From NCBI GenBank assembly GCA_023953775.1, contig JAMLJD010000009.1, positions 1-64,000 of the forward strand: DNA of 64,000 nucleotides. Reading direction: 5' to 3'. Every line of letters begins with the position of its first letter. Within the stretch, counting starts at the first letter, position 1. Source of the stretch: Rhizobiaceae bacterium (GTDB lineage: Bacteria > Pseudomonadota > Alphaproteobacteria > Rhizobiales > Rhizobiaceae). Both the position numbers and the translations under genes were made by a program. Below the pieces are notes generated by a model. The model worked only from the letters and a program-made list of their open reading frames with translations. It searched no databases and was not told where the DNA came from. Shown here in pieces: positions 1-8,192 of the stretch.

Positions 1-906
1 CGGCCGGCTCTCGGCCCCGCCGCCGGCCCGGATGCCGATCATGTGGCAGACGGCGAAGGCGAGGTCGGCCCGGTTCATCGTGTAGAAATGGAAATCCCCG
101 ACGCCGCGCTCGACGAGGTCCAGCACCTGCTCGGCGGCGACGGCTGCCGCCACCAGCGCATGGGTCTGGGGGTCCTTCTCCAGCCCTTCGAACCGCTCCG
201 CCAGCCATTGCGGCACATGCGCCCCGCAACGCGCCGAGAAATTCGCCACCTGGGTGAAATTGTGGACCGGCAGGATGCCGGGAACGATCGGAATGTAGAT
301 GCCGGCCTTGCGGGCGCGCTCGACATAGCGCTCGAAGACGTCGTTGTCGAAGAAGAACTGGGTGATCGCCCGCGTCGCGCCGTTGTCGGCCTTGCGCTTC
401 AGCATGTCGATGTCGGTGGCGTAGTCGGGACTTTCGGGATGTTTTTCCGGATAGGCGGACACCGAGATGTCGAAATCGCCGATCCGCTTCAGCGCACCAA
501 CCAGCTCCGCGCCATTGGCGTATCCGTCGGGGTGCGGCCGATAGGTGGTGCCGACGCCCGCGGCGGGATCGCCGCGCAGCGCCACGAACCGCGTGACGCC
601 CATCGCGGCGAATTCGCGAATCACCTCGTCGACCTCGTCGCGGCTGGCGTCGACGCAGGTCAGATGCGCCGCAGGCGTCAGCGTCGATTCGGTCAGCACG
701 CGCCGCACGGTGCGCACAGTGCGTTCGCGCGTCGAGCCGCCCGCCCCGTAGGTGACCGACACGAAACGCGGCGCCAGCGGCGCGAGCCGCTTCACCGTCT
801 CCCACAGACGCGTTTCCATCTCGTCAGTCTTGGGCGGGAAGAACTCGAAGGAAACCCTGATCCGGTCGCCGATATCGGGCCGGCGGGACAAGCGGAAGTT
901 CGACAT
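1..906 (-). CDS. metF: Methylenetetrahydrofolate reductase MetF (C-terminus cut by window edge)
   Basis: This enzyme reduces 5,10-methylene-THF to 5-methyl-THF, the methyl donor for methionine synthesis, using a flavin cofactor. The reverse-strand frame is open from the ATG at 906 to the window edge, about 302 codons, nearly the full family length. It begins MSNFRLSRRPDIGDRIRVSF and continues with the family motif EFFPPKT. Further on are VSVTYGAGGSTRERT, ALRGDPA and a QFFFDN motif, all typical of the MetF TIM barrel. Its ATG overlaps the stop of the upstream ArsR-methyltransferase gene (TAATG), which indicates translational coupling and joint control. The stop codon lies outside the window. 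Confidence 0.95.
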   Translation of the reverse strand, partial: MSNFRLSRRPDIGDRIRVSFEFFPPKTDEMETRLWETVKRLAPLAPRFVSVTYGAGGSTRERTVRTVRRVLTESTLTPAAHLTCVDASRDEVDEVIREFAAMGVTRFVALRGDPAAGVGTTYRPHPDGYANGAELVGALKRIGDFDISVSAYPEKHPESPDYATDIDMLKRKADNGATRAITQFFFDNDVFERYVERARKAGIYIPIVPGILPVHNFTQVANFSARCGAHVPQWLAERFEGLEKDPQTHALVAAAVAAEQVLDLVERGVGDFHFYTMNRADLAFAVCHMIGIRAGGGAESRP

Positions 907-1922
907 TACGCGGTTTCCTTCTGGGCGTGATCCGGTGCGGTTTCGGCAATCAAAAGGCGCGGATCGCGGCCGATCCACAGCTTGACGGTCAATCCGGCGC
1001 CGGCCTCGCCGCGCCATTCGAAATTGCGGGTTTCGGCAGGCTCAAGCCCCGCCTCTTCCATCCATTCGTGGATATTGGCGTCCGAGAAGCCGAGGCGCAC
1101 ATGCGCGTGCTCCTCGCGCAGGAAATCGAGCGCGTGCGGCGCGAAATCGACGATCGCCAGGCAACCGGAGGGCCTCAGGTAGCGGGCGGCCTCGACGACC
1201 GCCGCCCCGGGATCCTCCAGATAGTGCAGCACCTGGTGCATGGTCACGAGATCGAACCCGTCGCGCTCGACCGGCGGCGCATAGATGTCGCCCAGCCGCA
1301 CCTGGGCGTGGGTGACGCCGGCCCGGTCGAGATTGGCGCGTGCCACCGAAAGCATCTCGCGCGACAGGTCGATCCCGACGCCGCGGCGATAGAGCGGCGC
1401 GAAGATCTCCAGCAGCCGCCCCGTCCCCGTGCCGAGATCGAGCATCGCCTGGAACGGCTTGCCGCCCACGGCCTCAAGCAGCGCCTGCTCGACCGCACGG
1501 TCGGGAACGTGCAGCGAGCGCAACTCGTCCCAGCGCGCGGCATTGCGGCTGAAATATTCCGACGCGCGCTCCTGGCGGCGGCGGCGCACCGCGCCCAGCC
1601 GTTCGAGATCGCGCTCGATCATCGGATCGGCAACGTCGACGCGGGCCACGAGCCCGGCCACGAAATCGCGCGCGGCCTCCGAATCCGACAGCCGGAAATA
1701 GGCCCACGAGCCTTCCTGATAGCGGCCTATGAGGTCCGCTTCGAGGAGAAGCTTGAGGTGCCGCGACACGCGCGGCTGCGACTGGCTGAGGATGTCGGTG
1801 AGATCGGAGACCGTCAGGTCGCACTGCGACAGGAGCACGAGAATGCGCAGCCGGCTGGATTCGGCCGCCGACTTGAGGGTATTGACCATCGTGTTGAGAC
1901 TGATCGAGGATGGCGCCAGCAT
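906..1922 (-). CDS. ArsR-family regulator fused to a SAM-dependent methyltransferase
   Basis: This 338-residue protein has two domains. Residues about 1-95 are an ArsR/SmtB winged helix (SRLRILVLLSQCDLTVSDL, then QPRVSRHLKLLLEADLI). Residues about 140-300 are a class I methyltransferase with the SAM-binding LDLGTGTGRLLE and the later VTMHQVLHYLEDP. The same architecture next to metF is common in Rhizobiales, where it is thought to sense SAM-cycle metabolites such as S-adenosylhomocysteine. That role is inferred from the family and the context. A palindrome in front of the gene is a likely autoregulatory operator. The gene overlaps metF by one base. No metal-binding cysteine motif typical of arsenic sensors is evident. 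Confidence 0.9.
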   Translation of the reverse strand: MLAPSSISLNTMVNTLKSAAESSRLRILVLLSQCDLTVSDLTDILSQSQPRVSRHLKLLLEADLIGRYQEGSWAYFRLSDSEAARDFVAGLVARVDVADPMIERDLERLGAVRRRRQERASEYFSRNAARWDELRSLHVPDRAVEQALLEAVGGKPFQAMLDLGTGTGRLLEIFAPLYRRGVGIDLSREMLSVARANLDRAGVTHAQVRLGDIYAPPVERDGFDLVTMHQVLHYLEDPGAAVVEAARYLRPSGCLAIVDFAPHALDFLREEHAHVRLGFSDANIHEWMEEAGLEPAETRNFEWRGEAGAGLTVKLWIGRDPRLLIAETAPDHAQKETA

Positions 1923-1937
1923 TGCGTTCTCCGAAAA

Positions 1938-1959
1938 GATATAAAGATATGTTTATATC
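1938..1959. promoter_or_regulatory. Palindromic operator candidate upstream of the arsR-metF operon
   Basis: The arms GATATAAA and TTTATATC are perfect inverted repeats around a 6-bp centre. The site lies 16 bp upstream of the ArsR-methyltransferase start. AT-rich palindromes of this form are typical ArsR-family operators. The element also sits within 25-50 bp of trmO on the other strand, so it could affect both directions. Confidence 0.6.
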
Positions 1960-1983
1960 GAAAGGGACGGCATTGCAACCCGA

Positions 1984-2532
1984 ATGTCGTTTACAGGCCA
2001 TCCGATGACGCGAAATCCATCGATCGGCGGCGAACCGCGCGACGGCGAGCGCCGGATGGACTTCGATCCCGCGGGACTGTCCGGCGACGCCCGGCTGGTC
2101 TTCATCGGCTCCGTGCGCTCTCCGTGGGGCGACAGCGCCGAATGTCCCAAGAACATGGCGCAGGCGCGCGAGCGCGGCATCGAGGCCGCGATCTGGATCG
2201 CCCCGCCCTATCGCGCGGGCCTGATGGGCCTGGACGGGTTCAGTCATGTCGCGGTGCTGACCTGGCTCGACCGCAGTGCCCGCGATCTGATCGTGCAGAA
2301 GCCGCGCCATGCCGACGCGCCGCGCGGCGTCTTCGCGCTGCGCTCGCCGGCCCGGCCCAACCCGGTCGGCCTCCATATCGCCGCGTTGCGGGGCATCGAC
2401 CATGGCGCCGGCATCGTCCGGCTCGAGGCGATCGACGTTCTCGACGGAACACCTGTCATCGACATCAAGCCCTATTACGCCTCGACCGATGCCATTCCGG
2501 ACGCCGGCCGCGGCGGCGACGGGGCGGCATGA
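1984..2532 (+). CDS. trmO: tRNA (N6-threonylcarbamoyladenosine-37) methyltransferase TrmO / TsaA-domain protein
   Basis: The TsaA/YaeB fold uses SAM to methylate t6A37 in some tRNAs. After a roughly 35-residue lead, the domain reads FIGSVRSPWGDSAECPKN, GLDGFSHVAVLTWLDRS, SPARPNPVGLHIAAL and LDGTPVIDIKPY, which are the hallmark blocks of this family. The total is 182 residues; an internal ATG at 2005 (MTRNPS) is an alternative start. The stop overlaps the next gene (ATGA), so the two are cotranslated. Some alphaproteobacterial members of this family are annotated only as SAM-dependent methyltransferases, so the exact tRNA substrate is inferred. Confidence 0.82.
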   Translation: MSFTGHPMTRNPSIGGEPRDGERRMDFDPAGLSGDARLVFIGSVRSPWGDSAECPKNMAQARERGIEAAIWIAPPYRAGLMGLDGFSHVAVLTWLDRSARDLIVQKPRHADAPRGVFALRSPARPNPVGLHIAALRGIDHGAGIVRLEAIDVLDGTPVIDIKPYYASTDAIPDAGRGGDGAA

Positions 2533-2843
2533 CGCCCCGCACCGGGCGCCGGAAGGCGGTCGCCCGCGCCCTCACCCTGCTCCTGCCGGCGGCACCCTAT
2601 GCCGACACCGAACCGATCCGTGACGCCGCGCTCGGCCCTGCCCTGCGCACGCTTCCGCCCTCGGTCGCGGTGTGGCTCGCAACGGTCGCCCATGTGCGCC
2701 ACGTCCACACCGACTACGACACGCTGCTCGCCGACGGCTACGACCGCGACGCCGCGCGCTTCTTCGTCGTCGACCGGATCAACGAGGTCCTGACCGGCTG
2801 GCGCGCCACCCGCCTGCTCGATCCCGACGACCCCGACGAATAG
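2529..2843 (+). CDS. DUF2293 domain protein
   Basis: This 104-residue protein starts at an ATG that overlaps the trmO stop (ATGA). It reads through AVWLATVAHVRHVHTDYD, then GYDRDAARFFVVDRINEVL and WRATRLLDPDD, the conserved core of DUF2293. The function is unknown. I set the start by the overlap; the frame stays open far upstream only because it shadows other genes. The coupling to trmO is conserved enough in alphaproteobacteria to suggest an RNA-related role, but that is conjecture. Confidence 0.8.
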   Translation: MTPRTGRRKAVARALTLLLPAAPYADTEPIRDAALGPALRTLPPSVAVWLATVAHVRHVHTDYDTLLADGYDRDAARFFVVDRINEVLTGWRATRLLDPDDPDE

Positions 2844-2941
2844 CGTCTGCGGTCCGCCGCAAACGGTCTTAAAAAAGCCGCGGCTTCTGATATCGTCGCT
2901 TCCGATCCGGCTGGCGCCGGCGGTGTTTCGGGGCAATCGCA

Positions 2942-4510
2942 ATGGCGCAGGCGCGTCGCAGATCCGGCAGTGCCGGTACCAATCCGCAGGTCCTGCGCTG
3001 GCTGTCGGAGCGGCTGTCGCTGCCGTCGCTGGAAAGCTGGTCGACAAACCTCCGCACCGTACTCATCAACCTGCTTTTCCTCGTCACGCTGGTCGTGGTG
3101 CTGCCGCTTCTCCTCGGCCAGTTCCAGCGCGACCAGGTGATCATCGAGCCGATTTCGGTTCCCGACACGCTCGCCCAGCGCGGACTGACGGCGGATGTCG
3201 TCGCAAGCCGGGTCTGGGATGGCCTGCTGGACGTCAAGCAGAAGGCGCGCACGGCCAAGGAGAGCATCGACGCACTGCCGGATTCGCGGCAGGTCGAATT
3301 TTCCTTCCCGGATTCGGGCCTGTCCATCGAATCGCTTGTGTTCCACCTGCGCCGGCTTTTCAACGCCTATGAGACGCGTATCGGCGGCGAGTTCGTCTGT
3401 GCGGACGCCGATTGCGCGCCGCAGGGCGTCAGCCTGCGCCTGCGCGTCATCCGCGACAGGGTCGACCTCGTCGAAATGGAGCCGATCGGCACCACGGACC
3501 AGCGTGCCTATTTCGCCGATGCCGGAGCGCGGATCATGGCGCTGCTCGATCCCTTCGTCGCCATCGCCGCGACTGCCGAGGACGAACCGCTGCGCGCAAC
3601 GATCCTCGCCCGCCACCTGATCCGCGCCCGCCACGACGATGCCAAGTGGGCCCACAACCTTATTGGCAACATCCGCATCAATGCGGGCGACATCGGCGCC
3701 GCGATCGACGAATACCGCGCCGCGCTCGACGCCGATCCCCGCTTCCTGATCGCCAGGGCCAATCTCGGCGAGGCCCTGCGACAGTCCGGCGACCACACCG
3801 GCGCAAGGGCCGCATTCAAGGCGATCTCTGCCGTCGAACCGCACAACGTCCTTGCTGCCGAAGGCCTGGCGAATGTCAGCCTCGACGAGGGCGACGTCGA
3901 TGCGGCGATCGCCCATCTGCTCAAGGCGGCGGAGTATGATCCGGTGTCACCGCGCTATTTCGCCCGCGCCGGCAAGATCGCGGCGGATGCGGGTCGCGGC
4001 GACGACGCCCGAAAGTATCTGTCCCAGGCGCTTGAGATCGATCCCGGATATCCGCTCGCCTTCGCCGTGCTGGGCGTCATGTACATGGCCACGGAGGACT
4101 ACGAGTCGGCCGAGAAGATCTACCGCGACGCCGCCGACTACGCGCCGGACGACGCCGAAGCGCAGATGTCTCATGGGCGCATTCTGGCAATCCTCAAGGA
4201 CTGGCCGGCGTCTGAATCGCGGTTACGCCGCGCCGTGGCGCTCGATCCCGGCAATGTCGACTACAAGGTGCAGCTCGCCTACGCGCTGCGGCAGCAGCAG
4301 CGTTTAGACGAGGCACTGGCGGTTCTGGACGAGGCGGAGCGTGTCGACGCGAATTCCGCGGCGGTGGCCATCGCCAAGGCCGACTGCTATCGCGACCTCG
4401 GTCGCAACGCCGACGCCATCGCCTATTACCGGCGCTTCCTCGAACTCGATACGGAAAACTCGTTCATGCGGCCCGTCGCGGAACGGTTCATCGCGCTGCT
4501 GTCGGAATGA
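2942..4510 (+). CDS. Membrane-anchored tetratricopeptide-repeat protein
   Basis: This 522-residue protein has one N-terminal membrane helix at about residues 40-58 (VLINLLFLVTLVVVLPLLL). A middle region of about 150 residues includes a Cys pair (FVCADADCAPQG). From about residue 225 to the end there are seven or more TPR units, for example AHNLIGNIRINAGDIGAAID, PLAFAVLGVMYMATEDYESA and VAIAKADCYRDLGRNADAIA. The protein is probably anchored in the inner membrane with the TPR array acting as a docking surface. No partner can be named from context. It is convergent with the MOSC gene, only 7 bp away. Confidence 0.85.
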   Translation: MAQARRRSGSAGTNPQVLRWLSERLSLPSLESWSTNLRTVLINLLFLVTLVVVLPLLLGQFQRDQVIIEPISVPDTLAQRGLTADVVASRVWDGLLDVKQKARTAKESIDALPDSRQVEFSFPDSGLSIESLVFHLRRLFNAYETRIGGEFVCADADCAPQGVSLRLRVIRDRVDLVEMEPIGTTDQRAYFADAGARIMALLDPFVAIAATAEDEPLRATILARHLIRARHDDAKWAHNLIGNIRINAGDIGAAIDEYRAALDADPRFLIARANLGEALRQSGDHTGARAAFKAISAVEPHNVLAAEGLANVSLDEGDVDAAIAHLLKAAEYDPVSPRYFARAGKIAADAGRGDDARKYLSQALEIDPGYPLAFAVLGVMYMATEDYESAEKIYRDAADYAPDDAEAQMSHGRILAILKDWPASESRLRRAVALDPGNVDYKVQLAYALRQQQRLDEALAVLDEAERVDANSAAVAIAKADCYRDLGRNADAIAYYRRFLELDTENSFMRPVAERFIALLSE

Positions 4511-4517
4511 GTTGCGC

Positions 4518-5135
4518 TCACGCGCGATAGATCCATTGCTCGGGAATGCGCACTGATACCGCCTCGCCGCGCGTGACGCGGCCCGGCTTCTCGACCCAGG
4601 CGACGAGCCCGCGCAGCCGCTTTGCCGCCTTGGGGAACATGAGCGCTCCGGCCTCATGGTCGGCCATGCGGGCATTCTCGGCCACCGCGCGACCAGCCAG
4701 CCGGCAGGGATGGTTCTGGCCGTCCACTTTGAGCGTCACGCCGCCGGCGAAGAACATCAGCGTGCCCGATGGAAGCATCGAGAGCCGCGGAACGCCGTCG
4801 ATAACCAGATTGGCGCCGATCCAGTCCGGCTTGACCTCGGCGAGTTTCATGCCGGCTGCAATCAGCCGGAGTTCGTCGCTGGCGACGATCGAAACCTGGC
4901 GCTCGTTGCGCATCTCCGTGCCACGCCCGTACCAGGGCTCGCGGCCGCCGGAGCGGCGCGTCGTGCCGGCGTGGAAATCGCCAGCGATACCCTCGAAGCC
5001 GAGGTCCAGCGCCTCTGTCGGACGGGTCTCGAAATGATCGAATGCCGCGATCAGCGTCTCGCTGACCGTCCCGAGCAGCTTGCGCGCCGGATGGATGTCG
5101 ATTTCGTCGTCGCGTCGCGCCAGCGGGTCGAGCAT
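4518..5135 (-). CDS. MOSC domain protein
   Basis: This 205-residue protein starts MLDPLARRDD; a longer open frame upstream lacks family similarity. The MOSC-type core includes GFEGIAGDFHAGTTRRSGGR, then RQVSIVASDELRLIA, LGANLVIDG-like DWIGANLVIDGVPRLSMLP, and a Cys (NHPCRLAG) in the place expected for sulfur or molybdenum-cofactor handling. MOSC proteins bind or transfer activated sulfur or reduce N-hydroxylated compounds with molybdopterin. The specific substrate here is not known. Confidence 0.85.
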   Translation of the reverse strand: MLDPLARRDDEIDIHPARKLLGTVSETLIAAFDHFETRPTEALDLGFEGIAGDFHAGTTRRSGGREPWYGRGTEMRNERQVSIVASDELRLIAAGMKLAEVKPDWIGANLVIDGVPRLSMLPSGTLMFFAGGVTLKVDGQNHPCRLAGRAVAENARMADHEAGALMFPKAAKRLRGLVAWVEKPGRVTRGEAVSVRIPEQWIYRA

Positions 5136-5191
5136 GCACGTCTCCCTCGATATGGAATAGTCGGCCGGCGCGTGGCGCGAAACTGCCGTGG

Positions 5192-6316
5192 CTACATCAT
5201 CCGCAGCAGCGCGCCGCCGATCGAATAGCCGGCGCCGAACGCGCACAGCAGGCCGTAGTCGCCCGCCTTCATGTCCTCGTGGTTCTCGCACAGCGCGATG
5301 ATCGCGCCCGCCGCCGCGGTGTTGCCCAGCCGGTCGAGCACTGTCGGCGCGCGGTCCTGCCCGACCTCCTCGCCGAAGGACAGCCTCAGGATCATCGCGT
5401 TCATGCGGCTGTTGGCCTGATGCAGCCAGAAGCGGCGGATGTCGCGCGGCTCCAGGCCGTGATCGGCGAGGAAGCCGACGATGAACTTGTGGCCGGCGAC
5501 GGTGACTTCCTTGAACACCTTGTTGCCGACCTGCTTGATCATGTTGCCTTCCATGTGGACGACGGAGACGTCGTCCTGGGCGGCGCGCGACAGGAAGCCG
5601 AAATTGGTGCGGATCGCGTTCGAGAACTGGGTCCAGCTCCGCGTATCGAGTACCTCGAAGCGGCCGGGCCTCGTTTCGCCCTCCTCCGCGGCCTCGACAA
5701 GCATAGCGGTCGAGGCATCGCCGAAGATGAAATGCGTCTGCCGGTCGCGGAAGTTCAGGTGCCCCGTGATGATTTCCGGGGTGACGACCAGCACCTTGCG
5801 GTGGGCGCCCGAACGCACCAGGCTGGTCGCGACGTGGAGGCCGGCCACGGCCGACGAACAGCCGAGATTCATGTCGAACGCGGCGCCGCCGACGATGCCC
5901 AGCGCGTTCTGGATCTCGATCGCGATCGCCGGATAGGGCCGCTGGTGGTGCGCCGCAGAGCAGATCACCATGTCGATCTCGGAAGGATCGACGCCGGCAT
6001 GCGCGATCGCCTTGTGCGCCGAGGCGAGGCCGAATTCGGCCATGACGGAGAGGTCTTCGTCGGCCCGTGCCGGTATCTGCGGCGTCATCCGGGTCGAATC
6101 GAGAATGCCGGAGCGTTCGTAGACGTGGCGGTTCCTGATTCCCGACGCATGCTCGATGAACGCGGAGTCCGATTTCTGCAGCGGTTCCTCGCCGCGCACC
6201 GCGCGCGCGGCGTTCTCGGCGTCGATCCAGTCGTTGAAGCTGGCGACGAGTTCGTCATTGCTGATGGACGTTTCGGGGATTTCGACGCCGATGCCGCCGA
6301 TTATCGCGCGATGCAT
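5192..6316 (-). CDS. Beta-ketoacyl-ACP synthase III-like thiolase-fold enzyme
   Basis: The 374-residue thiolase-fold protein has the KAS III triad: Cys in MNLGCSSAVAGLHVAT, His in FWLHQANSRMN and Asn in RLGNTAAAGAII. The C-terminal LCAFGAGYSIGGALL closes the fold. FabH-like enzymes start fatty-acid chains by condensing acyl-CoA with malonyl-ACP. This longer subgroup (over 370 residues) is distinct from the housekeeping FabH, and no fab genes flank it, so its chain-starting substrate is unknown. I prefer the ATG at 6316, which is preceded by a GAGAGCAGG ribosome-binding sequence, over the in-frame ATG at 6328. Confidence 0.85.
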   Translation of the reverse strand: MHRAIIGGIGVEIPETSISNDELVASFNDWIDAENAARAVRGEEPLQKSDSAFIEHASGIRNRHVYERSGILDSTRMTPQIPARADEDLSVMAEFGLASAHKAIAHAGVDPSEIDMVICSAAHHQRPYPAIAIEIQNALGIVGGAAFDMNLGCSSAVAGLHVATSLVRSGAHRKVLVVTPEIITGHLNFRDRQTHFIFGDASTAMLVEAAEEGETRPGRFEVLDTRSWTQFSNAIRTNFGFLSRAAQDDVSVVHMEGNMIKQVGNKVFKEVTVAGHKFIVGFLADHGLEPRDIRRFWLHQANSRMNAMILRLSFGEEVGQDRAPTVLDRLGNTAAAGAIIALCENHEDMKAGDYGLLCAFGAGYSIGGALLRMM

Positions 6317-6503
6317 GCCTGCTCTCATCCCGCCCGCCCGAGCGGCCCCTTTGCGGCGCTGTCGAAAAACGCCTGTCTACGCCGGAATCCCTGCGAACCG
6401 TTTAATGCAGTTCACCGGTCGCGCAAAACCACGGATCGTCTTTCCATGACATCGTTCGTGAAAGATTTCCAGATTCTTTCACGGCACTGTCCCGGCGCGT
6501 GAC

Positions 6504-6830
6504 CTACCAGGCGCAGATCTTGGTATTGGTTTCGGGATTGCCCCAGCAGGCCGGATCGTCGCGCTGGCGGACATACATGCCCGGCAGCGAGACATTGCGA
6601 CCGCCGATCTCCACGAACGCCGCCGCGAAGCCGGGACTGTCGATCCACAGCGTGTAGGTCGGCACGTCCGGCGCCGAGATCTCGAAGCTGCCGGCATTGT
6701 CGAGACCCTTGAAGTTGCAGGCGAAATAGCCGTCATCCGTGGTGAAGCACCGCGCCGGCTTCGCCGTCGCCGGAACCGCCTGGGCGGCAGCGAGGGCCAG
6801 CCCGATGGCAAGAGAAACACGCAGTGACAT
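6504..6830 (-). CDS. Small secreted protein, four cysteines
   Basis: This 108-residue protein begins with a clear signal peptide (MSLRVSLAIGLALAAAQAVP, cleavage near ATA-KP). The mature part contains four cysteines (ARCFTT, FACNF, PACWG, TKICAW) that could form two disulfides in the periplasm. It ends one residue after the last Cys-Ala. I do not recognise a family. A longer upstream open frame is excluded because the signal peptide fixes the start. Confidence 0.72.
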   Translation of the reverse strand: MSLRVSLAIGLALAAAQAVPATAKPARCFTTDDGYFACNFKGLDNAGSFEISAPDVPTYTLWIDSPGFAAAFVEIGGRNVSLPGMYVRQRDDPACWGNPETNTKICAW

Positions 6831-7025
6831 CGACGACCTCCACGGTGACTGCAATCCACCGCCGGATTGAACGCACAGCCCCGCCCGTCCCGTCAAGCCC
6901 GGTCCTGCGTGCTCGGGCGGTAGCCTCGAGGCATGCCACGCACGAACTATCAATATGACGACAATAGCGCGGACTCCTTCCAAGTTGTATGAAACCGTAG
7001 ACCAGATATCTGCCTTAGGAACAGC

Positions 7026-7805
7026 ATGAAGCTTGCCTTCTACGATGCGCCCGTCGCGTACAATAGCGGCGCCCAACGCGCGAAAGCATGGACCGAACAC
7101 TGGGTGTCACAGTGGGCCTACTGTCCCAACTGCGGGCATGAGCGCCTTACCCAGTTCCCAGCCAACCTGCCGGTGGCAGACTTTTATTGCTCGCGCTGCC
7201 AAGACCAGTTCGAACTTAAAAGCCAAAAGAAGCCATTTGGCGCAAAGGTGGCCGACGGCGCATACAGCGCAAAGCAAGAACGTCTGAGTTCGTCGACAAA
7301 TCCAAATCTCATGCTGATTAGCTACGATCTGCCGACCAGATCGGTTCGTGAACTCAGCATTGTGCCGAAGCATTTCTTCACTCCCGATATCGTCGAAAAG
7401 CGAAAACCTCTTGCTTCTACCGCACGGCGCGCCGGATGGGTTGGATCGAACATCCTACTGGCCCGAGTACCGCATGCGGGGCGGATATTCGTCATACGCA
7501 GCGGCGAACTGGTTCCAAAGGACACGGTTCTAGAACGGTGGCGGCAAACCACCTTCCTACGCTCCGAAAGCCTCGAATCGCGAAGCTGGCTCATTGAAGT
7601 GATGAGATGCGTCGATTCTATCGCGTCTCCCGTATTCTCCATCGAAGAAGTTTATAATTTTGAAAATTATCTATCCAGCTTATACCCGAACAATAATAAT
7701 GTTAGACCGAAGATAAGACAGCAGTTACAATTTTTGCGAGACATGGGATATATTGAGTTCGTATCGCGCGGAAATTACAGGCGAACGCCCCACAGTCGAA
7801 TTTAG
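7026..7805 (+). CDS. DpnI-family methyl-directed restriction endonuclease
   Basis: The 259-residue protein is colinear with R.DpnI, which cuts GATC only when the adenine is methylated. Residues 1-180 are the PD-(D/E)xK nuclease domain: the Zn finger cysteines are C33, C36, C55 and C58 (YCPNCG, FYCSRC), and the catalytic set is D52 (PVADFYC), E63 and K65 (FELKSQKK). KPLASTARRAGWVGSNILL matches the DpnI block almost residue for residue. The C-terminal winged helix (KIRQQLQFLRDMGYIEF) is the second methyl-DNA reader. No methyltransferase is adjacent, as expected for a type IIM enzyme. GC content and codon use are clearly lower than in neighbouring genes (for example the run of Asn codons AATAATAAT near 7690), which suggests horizontal acquisition. 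Confidence 0.93.
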   Translation: MKLAFYDAPVAYNSGAQRAKAWTEHWVSQWAYCPNCGHERLTQFPANLPVADFYCSRCQDQFELKSQKKPFGAKVADGAYSAKQERLSSSTNPNLMLISYDLPTRSVRELSIVPKHFFTPDIVEKRKPLASTARRAGWVGSNILLARVPHAGRIFVIRSGELVPKDTVLERWRQTTFLRSESLESRSWLIEVMRCVDSIASPVFSIEEVYNFENYLSSLYPNNNNVRPKIRQQLQFLRDMGYIEFVSRGNYRRTPHSRI

Positions 7806-7823
7806 GCGGAGGAAGAACCGTCA

Positions 7824-8099
7824 ATGGCGTGGTTCAGGAACTACTATGAGTGCTATCGCTGCGGAAAGCCGTGGGAGGACGAATGGTCCTGCACGTGCGA
7901 CGACGATTGTCCGAGTTGCGGAGCAAGACACGCTTCGCCAGTGAAAAGTGACGATCTCACGGTGTTGATTTCTGAGGACAACGGCCAACATGTCGTCCTG
8001 GTTTCGCCGGAGACCGCTGGACACTACCCCGACTACGAAGAACTGGGCAGGTTCGCCGACAAACGTCTGGCTGAAAAGTTCTATTTGTCGTTTTTGTAG
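7824..8099 (+). CDS. Small zinc-ribbon protein downstream of the DpnI homologue
   Basis: This 91-residue protein starts 18 bp after the nuclease gene and is probably cotranscribed with it. The N-terminal half contains three CxxC-like pairs (YECYRCGK, WSCTCDDDCPSCGARH), consistent with a zinc ribbon. The C-terminal half is acidic, with SDDLTVLISEDNG and DYEELGRFADKRLAEKFYLS. Similar short cysteine-rich proteins occur as hypotheticals in Proteobacteria. A role as a partner or control protein of the nuclease is possible but rests only on position. Confidence 0.7.
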   Translation: MAWFRNYYECYRCGKPWEDEWSCTCDDDCPSCGARHASPVKSDDLTVLISEDNGQHVVLVSPETAGHYPDYEELGRFADKRLAEKFYLSFL

Positions 8100-8140
8100 G
8101 TGTAAGCGCGATGGCCACAGACTGGTCATTGGTCATGATC

Positions 8141-8171
8141 AGCCTACCGGCCCTAACCCGGCCGGTAGGCT
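8141..8171. terminator. Hairpin between convergent genes
   Basis: A perfect 12-bp stem (AGCCTACCGGCC / GGCCGGTAGGCT) with a 7-nt loop sits between the convergent zinc-ribbon gene and ettA. There is no long U tract, so it may be a bidirectional but weak or factor-assisted terminator. Confidence 0.6.
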
Positions 8172-8192
8172 GTACCGCAGCGAATAGGCCCC

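Noticed and set aside
5279-6502. A 407-codon open frame on the + strand
   Set aside because: Antisense shadow of the KAS III-like gene, which carries the full Cys-His-Asn triad.
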